Source: Streptosporangiales bacterium
GTDB taxonomy: Bacteria > Actinomycetota > Actinomycetes > Streptosporangiales > WHST01
NCBI GenBank assembly: GCA_009379955.1
Contig: WHST01000062.1
Coordinates: 1-37,412, forward strand
Direction of reading: 5' to 3'
DNA: 37,412 nucleotides
The position numbers were made by a program, and so were the translations under genes. Of the stretch, positions 8,866 to 17,020 are shown in pieces; position 1 is the stretch's first letter, and each line of letters begins with the position of its first letter. The notes beneath the pieces are model-generated. The model saw nothing but the letters and a program-made list of their open reading frames with translations, ran no database searches and had not been told where the DNA came from.

Positions 8866-10041
8866 ATGGCCACACGCGTCTACCTGCACGTCGGCGCCCC
8901 GAAGACGGGAACCTCGTACCTGCAGCGGATGCTGTGGGGCAACCGGCAGAGCCTCCGGCGGGCGGGCTACCTGCTGCCCGGTTCCCGGGCGGCGCACTAC
9001 CAGGCGATGGGCGACCTGAGGCGCGGCCTTTGGTACAGCCCCGACGCGCCGTGGACCTGGGACCGGCTCGTCGCCGAGACCAGGGCATGGGACGGCGTCG
9101 CCGTGATCAGCGAGGAGATGCTCGGCGCCGCGACGCAGGAGGAGGCCGAACGCGCCGTCGAGAGCTTCGCGCCGGCGGAGGTCCACGTCGTGGTCGCCGG
9201 CAGGGACCTGTGGCGCACCATCCCGTCGAGCTGGCAGCAGTCCGTACGGTCGCGCAGCGTCGGCCGCTTCCGCGACTACGTCAGGGCCGTGCAGACGAAC
9301 GCGAACCCGGCGTTCTGGGAGCACCAGACCCCGCTGCCGATCCTGCGCCGCTGGGCGTCGGACCTGTCGCCGAGCCACCGACACCTCGTGACCGTCCCAC
9401 CACCAGGCTCGGAGCCCAGCCTGTTGTGGTCACGCTTCGCCGGCGTGCTCGGCGTACCCGAAGGCGTCTGCCACGCCGACGACAGGCCGGGCAACGTGTC
9501 GCTCGGCGCCGCGGAGACCGAGCTGCTGCGCCGGGTGAACGTCGCGCTGGGTGACAGGTACCAGCTGCGGTCGCCGTACCTCCGTCTCATCAACCGGCAT
9601 CTCGTCTCGCCCGTACTCGCGCCCCGGGAGCGCAACGGACGGTTCGGGGCGTCCGCCGAGATGGCGGACTGGGTGACGACCGCCGCCAAGCGCATGGTCG
9701 CGGAGTTCGACGACTTCCCCTGCCAGGTCGCCGGCGACCTCGACGACCTCGTCCCCAGGGACCTGCGGGCCTCGTCGTCGCCCGACGACCTCGACGAGGC
9801 GTCGATGCTGCACGTCGCGGTCGAGACGATCGTCGGCATGCTCGACCACACCAGGGAGCTCGTGGACGAGATGGCGGTGCGGGAAGCCCGCCTGCACGAG
9901 CAGCTCGAGGCGACCGAGCGCGCCGCCGCGGGGCGTCGCGCCGAGCCCGGCCTGATGGTCCGCGAGACGCGCAGGGCTGCCGCCGGGGTGCGCCGGCGGC
10001 TCCGTCGGCTGCGCCGCACCCGGTCCGCGGAGCAGGCCTGA
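8866..10041 (+). CDS. Sulfotransferase-like protein
   Basis: A 391-aa protein beginning with the 5'-phosphosulfate loop of PAPS-dependent sulfotransferases: VYLHVGAPKTGTSYLQ (5-20). A second region, VHVVVAGRDLWRTIPSSWQQ (about 108-127), matches the 3'-phosphate site (R and the S after the loop). Residues 330-375 form a charged coiled-coil (VDEMAVREARLHEQLEATERA), followed by a very basic tail (RRRLRRLRRTR) that could contact membrane or nucleic acid. Acceptor unknown. ATG 8866 has agagga at 8856-8861, 4 bases upstream. The 255 bases before it hold nothing I can name. Not closely related in sequence to the Stf0 remnant at 136. Confidence 0.8.
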   Translation: MATRVYLHVGAPKTGTSYLQRMLWGNRQSLRRAGYLLPGSRAAHYQAMGDLRRGLWYSPDAPWTWDRLVAETRAWDGVAVISEEMLGAATQEEAERAVESFAPAEVHVVVAGRDLWRTIPSSWQQSVRSRSVGRFRDYVRAVQTNANPAFWEHQTPLPILRRWASDLSPSHRHLVTVPPPGSEPSLLWSRFAGVLGVPEGVCHADDRPGNVSLGAAETELLRRVNVALGDRYQLRSPYLRLINRHLVSPVLAPRERNGRFGASAEMADWVTTAAKRMVAEFDDFPCQVAGDLDDLVPRDLRASSSPDDLDEASMLHVAVETIVGMLDHTRELVDEMAVREARLHEQLEATERAAAGRRAEPGLMVRETRRAAAGVRRRLRRLRRTRSAEQA

Positions 10042-10152
10042 CGACTCGTCCGATGAGTTGTCAGTCATCCATCGCCGCTGGTGCGGCGACCCCGGGGCGG
10101 GTGACAAGGGTGGACCCCGGTCGTGGTGTCGGTCGCTTCGCGGCCGCAACAG

Positions 10153-10200
10153 GTGAACGGCACCCTCACCGTGTCGGGGCATGGTGAGGGTGCCGTTCAC
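10153..10200. repeat. Perfect 18-bp inverted repeat (palindrome 1)
   Basis: Arms gtgaacggcaccctcacc (10153-10170) and its exact complement (10183-10200) with a 12-base loop. It would form a very stable hairpin on either strand. No T run follows, so it may be a bidirectional terminator of the actinobacterial type or a mobile palindromic element. Confidence 0.85.
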
Positions 10201-10239
10201 GGGTGCGCTGCGAGGGTCGTCGGTGGAGCTTCACCTCAC

Positions 10240-10285
10240 CAACGTGGACTTCACCTCGTCCCGGCACGAGGTGAAGTCCACGTTG
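10240..10285. repeat. Perfect 20-bp inverted repeat (palindrome 2)
   Basis: Arms caacgtggacttcacctcgt (10240-10259) and its exact complement (10266-10285) with a 6-base loop cccggc. Its right arm shares bases 10283-10285 with palindrome 3, so the two hairpins compete or stack. Confidence 0.9.
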
Positions 10286-10304
10286 ATCACGTCAACGTGA
10301 TCAA
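10283..10304. repeat. Perfect 10-bp inverted repeat (palindrome 3)
   Basis: Arms ttgatcacgt (10283-10292) and acgtgatcaa (10295-10304) with a 2-base centre. It looks more like a dimeric protein-binding site than a terminator, but it directly abuts palindrome 2. Confidence 0.8.
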
Positions 10305-10396
10305 ACGGTGCAGGCGGCGAGCCTAATGACGATTCAGTGGCAGGCGTGGTCAGGACGACGCCTGACACTGACAAGTCGCGGCGGGGCTGGTCGCAG

Positions 10397-10579
10397 CTAC
10401 GCCTTGTCGTCGCCGAACAGGGTGCGCGCGATCTCCCGGCTGGCCGCGCTCGCCGCGGAGCGCACGAACACCTTGAACTCCGGCGAGCTCACCCCGTCGG
10501 GAAGGTCGTCGGGGTGGAGCGCCCGGCGCGTCGGCTGCGGCTCGACACCGGCCGGCGACGCCTCGTCGTCTCGCGCCAT
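10397..10579 (-). CDS. Small hypothetical protein, 60 aa
   Basis: ATG 10579 with aggag 5-9 bases upstream, stop TAG at 10397-10399. The N-terminal half is polar (DDEASPAGVEPQ), and the C-terminal half is a helix SSPEFKVFVRSAASAASREIART ending LFGDDKA. I do not recognise the family. It is divergent from the VapB-like gene at 10714 with 134 bases between. The good SD and sensible composition favour a real gene. Confidence 0.6.
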   Translation of the reverse strand: MARDDEASPAGVEPQPTRRALHPDDLPDGVSSPEFKVFVRSAASAASREIARTLFGDDKA

Positions 10580-10699
10580 CGGTGCTCCTCGTCCGTCCCT
10601 GTCGCACGACCGCCGGAGGCAGCCACCACTGATCGACACAGCGCCACCGCGCCACGACACCATTCGTGGGACGTGCCACGTCGGGGTGGGTCACTCACA

Positions 10700-10705
10700 T
10701 ACACT
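10700..10705 (+). promoter_or_regulatory. -10 box for leaderless gene at 10714
   Basis: TACACT lies 8 bases before the ATG and there is no SD between, the geometry of a leaderless transcript. No good -35 was found, so this is a moderate call. Confidence 0.5.
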
Positions 10706-10713
10706 ATCCGGCA

Positions 10714-11013
10714 ATGATCTTCAAGGCGGTCGGCGACAAGCGTCCCTACCCGGACCACGGCTACACACACCGGCAGTGGGCCGACATACCCCCACGACAG
10801 ATCCGCCTCGACCAGCTGGTGACGACGAAGAACAATCTCGACCTCGGGCAGCTGCTCGCCGACGACTCCACCTTCTACGGCGACCTGTTCGCGCACGTGG
10901 TCGAGTGGAACGGCACGCTGTACCTCGAGGACGGCCTGCACCGTGCACTGCGCAGCGCCCTGCACCAACGCAGCGTCCTGCACGCCCGGGTGCTGGTCCT
11001 CGACCAGGCCTGA
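10714..11013 (+). CDS. Conserved small protein, often annotated VapB-family antitoxin
   Basis: A 99-aa protein with the strongly conserved actinobacterial pattern DKRPYPDHGYTHRQWADIPPRQ (in part), LDQLVTTKNNLDL, DDSTFYGDLFAHVV, LYLEDGLHRALRSAL and HARVL. Homologues are widely labelled type II VapB antitoxin, but no PIN-domain toxin is adjacent here, and the protein lacks an obvious ribbon-helix-helix motif, so I would treat the antitoxin label with caution. The start ATG 10714 has no SD but is preceded by a -10 box at leaderless distance. It stands alone between the divergent 60-aa gene and the vWA lipoprotein. Confidence 0.75.
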   Translation: MIFKAVGDKRPYPDHGYTHRQWADIPPRQIRLDQLVTTKNNLDLGQLLADDSTFYGDLFAHVVEWNGTLYLEDGLHRALRSALHQRSVLHARVLVLDQA

Positions 11014-11124
11014 CGACCCACCGCGACCGGCCCTGCCCGGAGCCGTCTCGATCTCGGTGGAGCCAACCACGCGCTCGGTTCGTCTCCTAGGCTGTTCGAC
11101 GAGTTCTGACCAGGAGTGTGCGAG

Positions 11125-12387
11125 TTGTCCGAGATCCATGACCGGCATGCCGACCCTGCGGCCGGCAGCCGTACGCCACGGCGCCGCCTGCTCGTGTCGT
11201 CCGTGGTGGCAGCGATCATCGGCAGCCTCGTCCTCGGCGCGTGCGGCGGCGCCGAGCCGGCCACGCAGCCGACACCGACACCTCCGTCCAGCAGCCCCTA
11301 CGTCGAGGACGACGGCCTCGACGACCTGTTCGCCGACTCCGACGACGACCTCATCCCCGACCGCATCCAGCAGGCATTGGGGGAGGACGGCAGCGAAGAC
11401 ACCTGCGCCACGAAGGTCTGCCGGAAGAAGGCCGAGGCAGAGGTCGCCAACTTGGCGAGGATCGTCCGCGGCACCAGCACGATGATCATCCTCGACAGCT
11501 CGGGCTCGATGGCCGCCAAGACCAAGAGCGGCCAGACCAGGATGGCGGCGGCGAAGAAGGCCGTCCGCGACTACGTCGCCAACTCGCCGAAGTCCACCGA
11601 GAAGCTCGGCCTGATGGTCTACGGCCACACCGGCAGCAACCAGCGCAGCGACCGCAAGGAGAGCTGCCAGGGCATCCAGACGCTCGAGGAGATCGGCGAC
11701 CTCAACGAGGGCAACGTCGACGGCGCCCTCGACAGGTTCGAGCCGACCGGCTGGACCCCGCTGGCGAAGTCGGTGCGCGAGGCGGCCAAGGCGTTCAAGG
11801 AGCAGAACGGCCGCACGAACCGGATCATCATCGTCACCGACGGCATCGAGGAGTGCGGCGGCAACGCGAAGGCCGAGGCGCGCAAGATCCGCCGGTCCGG
11901 CATCGGCGTGAAGCTCGACGTCGTCGGCCTCGGCGTCGAGAAGGGCAAGGGCGACAGCCAGCTCTCGAAGATCGCCGGCGTCACCGGCGGCAGGTACTCC
12001 TCCGTCGACGACGCCGCCGACCTCCAGGCCTACTTCGACAAGGAGCTCGCCTCCTGGGTGGGCGCCGCGAAGGTGGCCGACTGCATCGCCAAGAGCCTCG
12101 GGCCGTACGCCAACTGCCAGGCGCAGCGCTGGGAGCAGGCGCAGCGGGCGATTCGCAACGAGGTGACCACGCTGCGAGCCGAGGGCAAGACGCGCGCCGC
12201 GAACCAGCTCGAGCAACGACTGGTCGACACGAGCACCTACTTCGCGAGCACCCTGACGACGACGGGCGCCGCCGCGATCAAGGCGTTCCGTTCGGACAAC
12301 CCCGACGTCAAGCGGATCCAGGAGCACCTGAAGAGGACGTCCGACGGGCGGGCGGCGCTGGAGCACGTCGGCGAGCCGTGCCGGTGA
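11125..12387 (+). CDS. von Willebrand factor A-domain lipoprotein
   Basis: 420 aa. N-terminal n-region with RRR, hydrophobic stretch 22-36 and lipobox LGAC with lipidated C40. Then a disordered P/T/S and acidic linker (to about 80). The vWA domain covers about 117-300 and its metal site (MIDAS) is complete: D124-x-S-x-S128 (ILDSSGSM), T211 (GWTPLAKS) and D239 (IVTDG). The C-terminal 120 residues are helical. Such proteins bind ligands through a divalent metal at the outer membrane face. I chose TTG 11125 because caggag (11111-11116) lies 8 bases upstream; GTG 11116 overlaps that SD. Its stop is 1 base from the converging SnoaL gene. Confidence 0.85.
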   Translation: MSEIHDRHADPAAGSRTPRRRLLVSSVVAAIIGSLVLGACGGAEPATQPTPTPPSSSPYVEDDGLDDLFADSDDDLIPDRIQQALGEDGSEDTCATKVCRKKAEAEVANLARIVRGTSTMIILDSSGSMAAKTKSGQTRMAAAKKAVRDYVANSPKSTEKLGLMVYGHTGSNQRSDRKESCQGIQTLEEIGDLNEGNVDGALDRFEPTGWTPLAKSVREAAKAFKEQNGRTNRIIIVTDGIEECGGNAKAEARKIRRSGIGVKLDVVGLGVEKGKGDSQLSKIAGVTGGRYSSVDDAADLQAYFDKELASWVGAAKVADCIAKSLGPYANCQAQRWEQAQRAIRNEVTTLRAEGKTRAANQLEQRLVDTSTYFASTLTTTGAAAIKAFRSDNPDVKRIQEHLKRTSDGRAALEHVGEPCR

Positions 12388-12388
12388 G

Positions 12389-13219
12389 TCACGGCACCAG
12401 GTCCGCCCTCACGTCACCGGTGTCCGGGTCGTAGGGGACAGACAGGTGCTGGTGCACCATCACCCACGCGCCGTCGCGACGCTCGAACACCCGGGTTCCC
12501 CGTGACCAGCTCTCCGCGGTCTCGCCGTTGGCCGTCTCGGCCCGTACGTGGTTGAGTCCCCACGCGACGGCGAGGTCGTCCGCGACCAGGACCTTCAGGT
12601 CAGGCACCTCCATGTCGACCCGTCCCGACGACACGTCGAGGCCGCGCTCGCAGACCTCTCGCACGGCGTCCCGGCCGACGTACTGCAGTGGCGCCTCGTG
12701 CTCGTAGGAGACGATGTCCTCGGCGATGGGCTCCATCAGACCGTCCAGGTCCTTCGCGGCAGTGGCGTCGGACCACCGCTGGTGCAGGCTCCGCACCTCG
12801 TCCTCGGCTGACCCGGAGTCCGAACCGGCATCGGGGAACGAGTGGTGCTCGTGCGCGACCACCCACCTGCCCTCCTCCTTGCGCAGCCCGAGCGTCAGGC
12901 GCAGCCGGTTCTCCGGGTCGTCGGCGAGTTCCTGCGGCATCCCGCAGCGCAGCAGAGCGTGCGCGAACGCGACGTCGGCGCCGGCGGTGACGTCGAGCGA
13001 CTCGATCTCGAACGAGGCGCCCAATGCCTGCCACTCGAAGAAGGGCGGCCAGGTCTCGCGGTAGGCGTCGATGCCGTGCACGCCCTCGTACGGCGGCGGC
13101 ACGTCGAACATCACGATGTCGTCGGCGTGGTCCGCCAGGACGACGCTCAGGTCGCCGTCGTGGACCGCCTCTGCCCAGCGCTCGATCAGGGCACGGATCT
13201 GTTCCTCGTCAGTAGGCAT
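12389..13219 (-). CDS. Tandem SnoaL/NTF2-like protein
   Basis: 276 aa made of two related cone-shaped SnoaL-like domains. Domain 1 (about 1-130) starts EEQIRALIERWAEAVHDGD with DIVMFDVPPPYEG and ends WVVAHEHHSFP. Domain 2 (about 138-270) repeats the plan: EVRSLHQRWSDATAAKDLDG, DIVSYEHEAPLQYVG, WVMVHQHLSVP. Single-domain relatives are about 130 aa, so this is a fused duplication. Homologues are described as SgcJ/ketosteroid-isomerase-like; no catalytic assignment is possible. ATG 13219 is preceded by ggaagga with 11 bases between. The two domains differ considerably, so the duplication is old. Confidence 0.8.
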   Translation of the reverse strand: MPTDEEQIRALIERWAEAVHDGDLSVVLADHADDIVMFDVPPPYEGVHGIDAYRETWPPFFEWQALGASFEIESLDVTAGADVAFAHALLRCGMPQELADDPENRLRLTLGLRKEEGRWVVAHEHHSFPDAGSDSGSAEDEVRSLHQRWSDATAAKDLDGLMEPIAEDIVSYEHEAPLQYVGRDAVREVCERGLDVSSGRVDMEVPDLKVLVADDLAVAWGLNHVRAETANGETAESWSRGTRVFERRDGAWVMVHQHLSVPYDPDTGDVRADLVP

Positions 13220-13315
13220 GGTGCTGCTGTCCTTCCCGGTGATGCGGTGTCGACTGTTCCGTCGCACCTACAACCCCGGCGGACACGAGAACTCATCGCG
13301 GACCGAGAAAGAGAT

Positions 13316-13370
13316 CGCCCGCGTCCGCGGGGAGACCGATGAAGGTCTTCGACCAGCGCAGACGCGGGCG
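13316..13370 (-). terminator. Hairpin downstream of tRNA-Ser(CGA)
   Basis: Arms cgcccgcgtc (13316-13325) and gacgcgggcg (13361-13370) pair perfectly across 35 bases, starting 7 bases after the tRNA 3' end in the direction of transcription. No T run. The long loop makes it a modest terminator candidate. Confidence 0.4.
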
Positions 13371-13377
13371 ACCGCCG

Positions 13378-13464
13378 CGGTGGCGGTGGGATTTGAACCC
13401 ACGGAGGAGTTGCCCCCTCACACGCTTTCGAGGCGTGCTCCTTCGGCCGCTCGGACACGCCACC
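13378..13464 (-). tRNA. tRNA-Ser(CGA)
   Basis: Complete class II tRNA read on the minus strand: acceptor ggtggcg/cgccacc, D arm with gagcggccgaaggag, anticodon arm cacgc-ctcgaaa-gcgtg with anticodon CGA, long variable arm gaggggg-caa-ctcctc, T arm gtggg-ttcaaat-cccac and discriminator G at 13378. CCA is not encoded. It lies next to tadA, an arrangement common in actinobacteria. It is intact, unlike the tRNA-Ser half at 719. Confidence 0.97.
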
Positions 13465-13518
13465 GTGAGGAAGCCTACCGGAGCCGCTCCCCCGTCCGCG
13501 CACCCCTTTCCCGGCACA

Positions 13519-14022
13519 TCAGGACGGTCGACGGCGGTCCGCGAAGAACCGGCGGAGCACGTCCCCGCACTCCTGTCCGAGCACCCCGCCGAGCACCTCG
13601 GGACGGTGGTTGAGCCGCGGGTCGCGCAGCACGTCCCACAGCGACCCGGCGGCCCCCGCCTTGGGATCCGCGGCTCCGTAGACGACGGTCGCGACCCGCG
13701 CGAGGACGAGCGCTCCCGCGCACATCGTGCAGGGCTCGAGCGTCACCACGACCACGCAGCCGTCGAGCCGCCAGCCTCCGGTACGCGCACTCGCGGCGCG
13801 CAGCGCGACGAGCTCCGCGTGCGCGGTCGGGTCGCCCTCGGCCTCCCGTGCGTTCCTCCCCGCCGCGAGCTCCCCACCGTCGGGCCCGAGCACGACGGCG
13901 CCGACCGGTACGTCCCCCGCGGCGGCCGCGAGGCCGGCCTCGGCGAGTGCGCGGCGCATCACCGGCTCGTACGCCGCCACCCGCGCGGGCGGCGGGTCGG
14001 GCAGTGCGGCGCGAGAACTCAT
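13519..14022 (-). CDS. tadA: tRNA-specific adenosine deaminase
   Basis: A 167-aa zinc deaminase that converts adenosine 34 of tRNA-Arg(ACG) to inosine. The CDA-fold motifs are H68-A-E70 ([12 protein letters not shown]) and P97-C98-T-M-C101 (EPCTMCAGA), with the [25 protein letters not shown] segment that contacts tRNA in TadA (here given in part: [16 protein letters not shown]). Start ATG 14022 gives the normal length; the frame stays open upstream but runs into upp on the other strand. It is divergent from upp, 55 bases apart, and followed by tRNA-Ser(CGA). Confidence 0.93.
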   Translation of the reverse strand: MSSRAALPDPPPARVAAYEPVMRRALAEAGLAAAAGDVPVGAVVLGPDGGELAAGRNAREAEGDPTAHAELVALRAASARTGGWRLDGCVVVVTLEPCTMCAGALVLARVATVVYGAADPKAGAAGSLWDVLRDPRLNHRPEVLGGVLGQECGDVLRRFFADRRRPS

Positions 14023-14064
14023 GACGGACAGTCTTGCCCTGCCGGGCGGTGGGTCCGCAACCGG

Positions 14065-14070
14065 TACGGT
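14065..14070 (+). promoter_or_regulatory. -10 box for upp, leaderless geometry
   Basis: TACGGT ends 7 bases before the upp ATG, with no SD between. No good -35 is visible. The 7-base gap is the same as in front of the two RDD genes. Confidence 0.45.
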
Positions 14071-14077
14071 GACCGCC

Positions 14078-14713
14078 ATGCGCACGCACGTCGTCGACCA
14101 TCCGCTCGTCGCACACAAGCTCACCTTCCTGCGCGACGAGTCCACCGACTCCCCCACCTTCCGGCGCCTCACCGACGAGCTGGTCACGCTGCTCGCATAC
14201 GAGGCCACCCGCGACGTCCGCACCGAGGAGGTCGAGGTCACCACGCCGGTCGCGCCCGCCCGGGGCCGTCGGCTGTGCCGGCCCGTCCCGCTGGTCGTCC
14301 CCGTGCTCCGTGCGGGCGCCGGCATGCTCGACGGCATGATCAGGCTGCTGCCCACCGCGCAGGTCGGGTTCCTCGGCATGATCCGCGACGAGGTCACGCT
14401 CGCCGCGTCGACCTACGCGATGCGCCTGCCGGAGAACATCGACGGGCGGCAGTGCTACGTTCTCGACCCCATGCTGGCGACCGGCGGCACCCTCGTCGAG
14501 ACCTCCCGGGTCCTCCTCGACCGGGGGGCGAGCCAGATCACCTGCATCTGCCTGCTCGCCGCGCCCGAGGGGCTCGCCCGCATGGAGCGCGAGCTCGGCG
14601 ACGCGAGCGTCAGCGTCGTCACCGCCGCGCTCGACGAGCGGCTGAACGACCGCGGCTTCATCGTCCCCGGGCTGGGCGACGCGGGTGACAGGCTCTACGG
14701 CGTCGTGACGTGA
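14078..14713 (+). CDS. upp: Uracil phosphoribosyltransferase
   Basis: A 211-aa pyrimidine salvage enzyme that makes UMP from uracil and PRPP in the cytoplasm. The PRPP loop DPMLATGGT (130-138), the [16 protein letters not shown] segment (72-87) and the uracil-binding C-terminus ([16 protein letters not shown]) are all present and the length is that of the family. ATG 14078 has no SD; a -10 box at 14065 suggests a leaderless message. Its stop overlaps the start of the next gene by GTGA, so the gamma-glutamyltransferase homologue is translationally coupled to it. Confidence 0.95.
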   Translation: MRTHVVDHPLVAHKLTFLRDESTDSPTFRRLTDELVTLLAYEATRDVRTEEVEVTTPVAPARGRRLCRPVPLVVPVLRAGAGMLDGMIRLLPTAQVGFLGMIRDEVTLAASTYAMRLPENIDGRQCYVLDPMLATGGTLVETSRVLLDRGASQITCICLLAAPEGLARMERELGDASVSVVTAALDERLNDRGFIVPGLGDAGDRLYGVVT

Positions 14714-16146
14714 CCTCGAGCGCGCGCCTACCGGTCGGCGTCGCCGCGGGACATCCCGCGACCGCCGAGGCGGGCGCGCAACTGCTCAGGCACGGGGGGT
14801 CCGCCGCCGACGCGGCGGTGGCCGCCGTCCTCACCAGCTGTGCCGCGGAGACGATCATGACGGGTCTCGGTGGCGGTGGCTTCGCGACGTACTGGTCGGC
14901 AAGGGACCGGACCGCCACCTGCGTCGACTTCTTCGTCACGGTGCCCGGTCTCGGCGGCGACACCGAGCCCGGGCCCATGCGCCCCATCTCCGTCCAGTTC
15001 GGCAGCGTCCCGTTGCAGTACTCGATCGGCGGCGCCACGGTCGCCGTGCCCGGCGTGCCCGCGGGCTGCGCGGCCCTGCACGACCGGTGGGGCAGGCTGC
15101 CGTGGCGCGACGTCGTCGCGCCCGCCGCGGCGAACGCGGCCGCAGGCGTCGCGATGCCGCACCAGCAGGCGTCGACGCTGGAGTCGATCGCGGAGGCCAT
15201 GACCCCTGGCGAGGGCGCCCTCGCGTACGTCAGGGACGGACACTTCCTCCGCGGCGGCGAGACCCTCCGTCACCCGGGACTGGCCGAGACGATGCGCCTG
15301 ATCGGCGACGAGGGCGTGGAGACCTGCTACCGGGGCGAGCTCGCGGACGAGCTGGTCGACGCGGTACGCACTGACGGCGGCGTGCTCGGCCACGAGGACC
15401 TCCGGGCGTACCGCGTGAAGCTCTTCACCGCCGACGCGGTGCCGCTCGGCGGTTCCACCGTCCACGGCCGCCGCGACCTGCTCGACACGCTCGGCGCCTT
15501 CGCCGGCCTGCCCGACGACGTCGCGAAGCTCACGCCGGGCGACCGCGCACTCGCGGTCGCCCGCGAGCTCGGCGGCCCGGACGGCCTCGGCGACACGACC
15601 AACATCGTCGCCGTCGACGCGGACGGCGACGCGTGCGTGGTCACGACGAGCCTCGGCCTCGGTTCCGGGGTGTGGCTGCCCGGCCGGGGCGTCCACCTCA
15701 ACTCCATGCTCGGCGAGGGCGAGCTGCACCGCGGCTCGGCGCCGGCGGGCAGCCGCGTCGGCAGCATGATGTGCCCGGTGGTCGTCACCGACTTCGGCGA
15801 GCTCACCCTGGCCGCGGGCGCGGCCGGGGCCTCGCGCATCAGGACCGCCATCGTGCTGAGCGTCCTCGGCGTGGTCGCGGAGGACCTCCCGCCCGACGAG
15901 GCGATCGCCAGGGGGCGCTATCACCGCGTCGGTCGCACGGTCCACGCCGAGCCCGACGTCAGCGGCGACGTGCTCGAGGCGCTGGGCGGGCGCTACGAGG
16001 TGCGCATCGGTGACGCGCCGCCCCACTACTTCGGCGGCGCGAGCATGGTCGGACGAGGCGGCGGCGGTGCCGACCCGCGCCGGGGCGGCACCTTCGTCGA
16101 GCTGCTGCCCACGCCGACGAGGCGTCCTCACTCTCCGGAGGGCTGA
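14710..16146 (+). CDS. Gamma-glutamyltransferase-family protein without signal peptide
   Basis: A 478-aa Ntn-hydrolase homologue. The autoprocessing and catalytic Thr lies in [10 protein letters not shown] (T296 first of the pair), with the later motifs [12 protein letters not shown] and [13 protein letters not shown] corresponding to the GGT SSM and GSPGGSRI segments. Two oddities: no export signal ([24 protein letters not shown] starts directly in the domain), and the segment that carries the substrate-binding Arg in classic GGT (DxRExAP) reads DFFVTVPGL, with no Arg. Length is also shorter than the usual 550-580. It probably hydrolyses a different amide substrate in the cytoplasm. Start GTG 14710 overlaps upp by 4 bases. 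Confidence 0.85.
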   Translation: MTSSARLPVGVAAGHPATAEAGAQLLRHGGSAADAAVAAVLTSCAAETIMTGLGGGGFATYWSARDRTATCVDFFVTVPGLGGDTEPGPMRPISVQFGSVPLQYSIGGATVAVPGVPAGCAALHDRWGRLPWRDVVAPAAANAAAGVAMPHQQASTLESIAEAMTPGEGALAYVRDGHFLRGGETLRHPGLAETMRLIGDEGVETCYRGELADELVDAVRTDGGVLGHEDLRAYRVKLFTADAVPLGGSTVHGRRDLLDTLGAFAGLPDDVAKLTPGDRALAVARELGGPDGLGDTTNIVAVDADGDACVVTTSLGLGSGVWLPGRGVHLNSMLGEGELHRGSAPAGSRVGSMMCPVVVTDFGELTLAAGAAGASRIRTAIVLSVLGVVAEDLPPDEAIARGRYHRVGRTVHAEPDVSGDVLEALGGRYEVRIGDAPPHYFGGASMVGRGGGGADPRRGGTFVELLPTPTRRPHSPEG

Positions 16147-16298
16147 CCCTGATCACCCCGCACGTTCACCGGCGGCGGCTAGTGTGGACGGCGCGCCTTC
16201 GAGGTCTTCGAAAGCGTAGGTGGTAGATATAGTGTTGCTGTAATGTGTCGTACACCCGCAGTCACGACCCCAACCCCGGAGGAGGTGCCGCGGAGACC

Positions 16299-16454
16299 AT
16301 GCCCAAGAAGCTGCTGATCTGGGCGCTCGTCGCGTTCCTCATCTTCTACCTCGTCACGCAACCCGACCAGGCCTCGAACATCGTCCGAGGTATCGCCGGG
16401 GGCATCGCCGGCGGGTTCCGGGGAGTCGGTGAATTCCTGAGCGGACTGGCATGA
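16299..16454 (+). CDS. Small membrane protein, 51 aa
   Basis: One membrane helix at about 6-20 (LIWALVAFLIFYLV), then TQPDQASNIVRGIAGGIAGGFRGVGEFLSGLA, a glycine-rich amphipathic tail. This is a widely seen actinobacterial small protein of unknown role, usually next to the PH-domain gene, as here. ATG 16299 has ggaggagg at 16278-16285 (13 bases) and ggag at 16292. The stop overlaps the next start by ATGA. Confidence 0.75.
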   Translation: MPKKLLIWALVAFLIFYLVTQPDQASNIVRGIAGGIAGGFRGVGEFLSGLA

Positions 16455-17014
16455 ACGTCCTGACGCCGCGTAACTACGCGCCGGCGTCAGTGAGCCGGTA
16501 CCTGCTCCCCGCCGAGAACCAGGTCATCTCGGTGCGGCAACACCCCGTCGTCCTGGCGAAGTCGTTCTTCGTCACCCTGGGCGTGTTCATCGTCGCGGGG
16601 ATCATCAGCGCGCAGATCGGCACGGAGTCGCCGGCCCAGGTCGTGATCTGGGTGCCCGCACTCGTGGCGATCGGCTGGTTCGCGATCAGCGCCATCCAGT
16701 GGTGGGTCGACTGGTTCACCATCACCGAGAAGCGGTTCATCCTCACCACGGGCATCATCACCAAGAAGGTCGCGATGATGCCGCTGGCCCGCGTCACGGA
16801 CATGAGCTTCCAGCGGTCGCCGATGGGTCGCATCCTCGGTTACGGCGAGTTCATCCTGGAGTCCGCGGGTCAGGACCAGGCCCTGCGGTCCGTGCCCTAC
16901 CTGCCGTACCCCGAACAGATGTACCGGCGCGTCTGCCTGTGGATCTTCCCCGAACGGGTCGAGGAGGACGAGGCCGCGCGCCAGGAGGCCGAGGACAACG
17001 CCACCAGCTCCTGA
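16451..17014 (+). CDS. PH-domain (bPH2-type) membrane protein
   Basis: 187 aa. Two membrane helices (about 36-55 and 63-82) are followed by a bacterial PH domain (about 85-155) with WFTITEKRFILTTGIITKK, MPLARVTDMSFQRSP and RILGYGEFILESAGQDQALRS (in part), the pattern of YdbS/YdbT-like proteins. The C-terminal tail is acidic. Role in the cell is unknown; such proteins are linked to membrane or division functions in some bacteria. ATG 16451 overlaps the 51-aa gene, so the two are translated as a pair, and a 25-bp hairpin follows the stop. Confidence 0.85.
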   Translation: MNVLTPRNYAPASVSRYLLPAENQVISVRQHPVVLAKSFFVTLGVFIVAGIISAQIGTESPAQVVIWVPALVAIGWFAISAIQWWVDWFTITEKRFILTTGIITKKVAMMPLARVTDMSFQRSPMGRILGYGEFILESAGQDQALRSVPYLPYPEQMYRRVCLWIFPERVEEDEAARQEAEDNATSS

Positions 17015-17020
17015 CGACAC

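Larger units (their letters stand above)
10042..10396. other. Intergenic region dominated by three palindromes
   Basis: No gene is supported here. The stretch holds three back-to-back perfect inverted repeats (10153-10304, listed separately) between the sulfotransferase end and the tail of a converging 60-aa gene. The remainder shows nothing recognisable. Confidence 0.6.

Noticed and set aside
10489-12366. A 625-codon minus-strand frame under the vWA gene
   Set aside because: The vWA protein has a complete signal peptide and MIDAS motif; the antisense frame has no recognisable domain.
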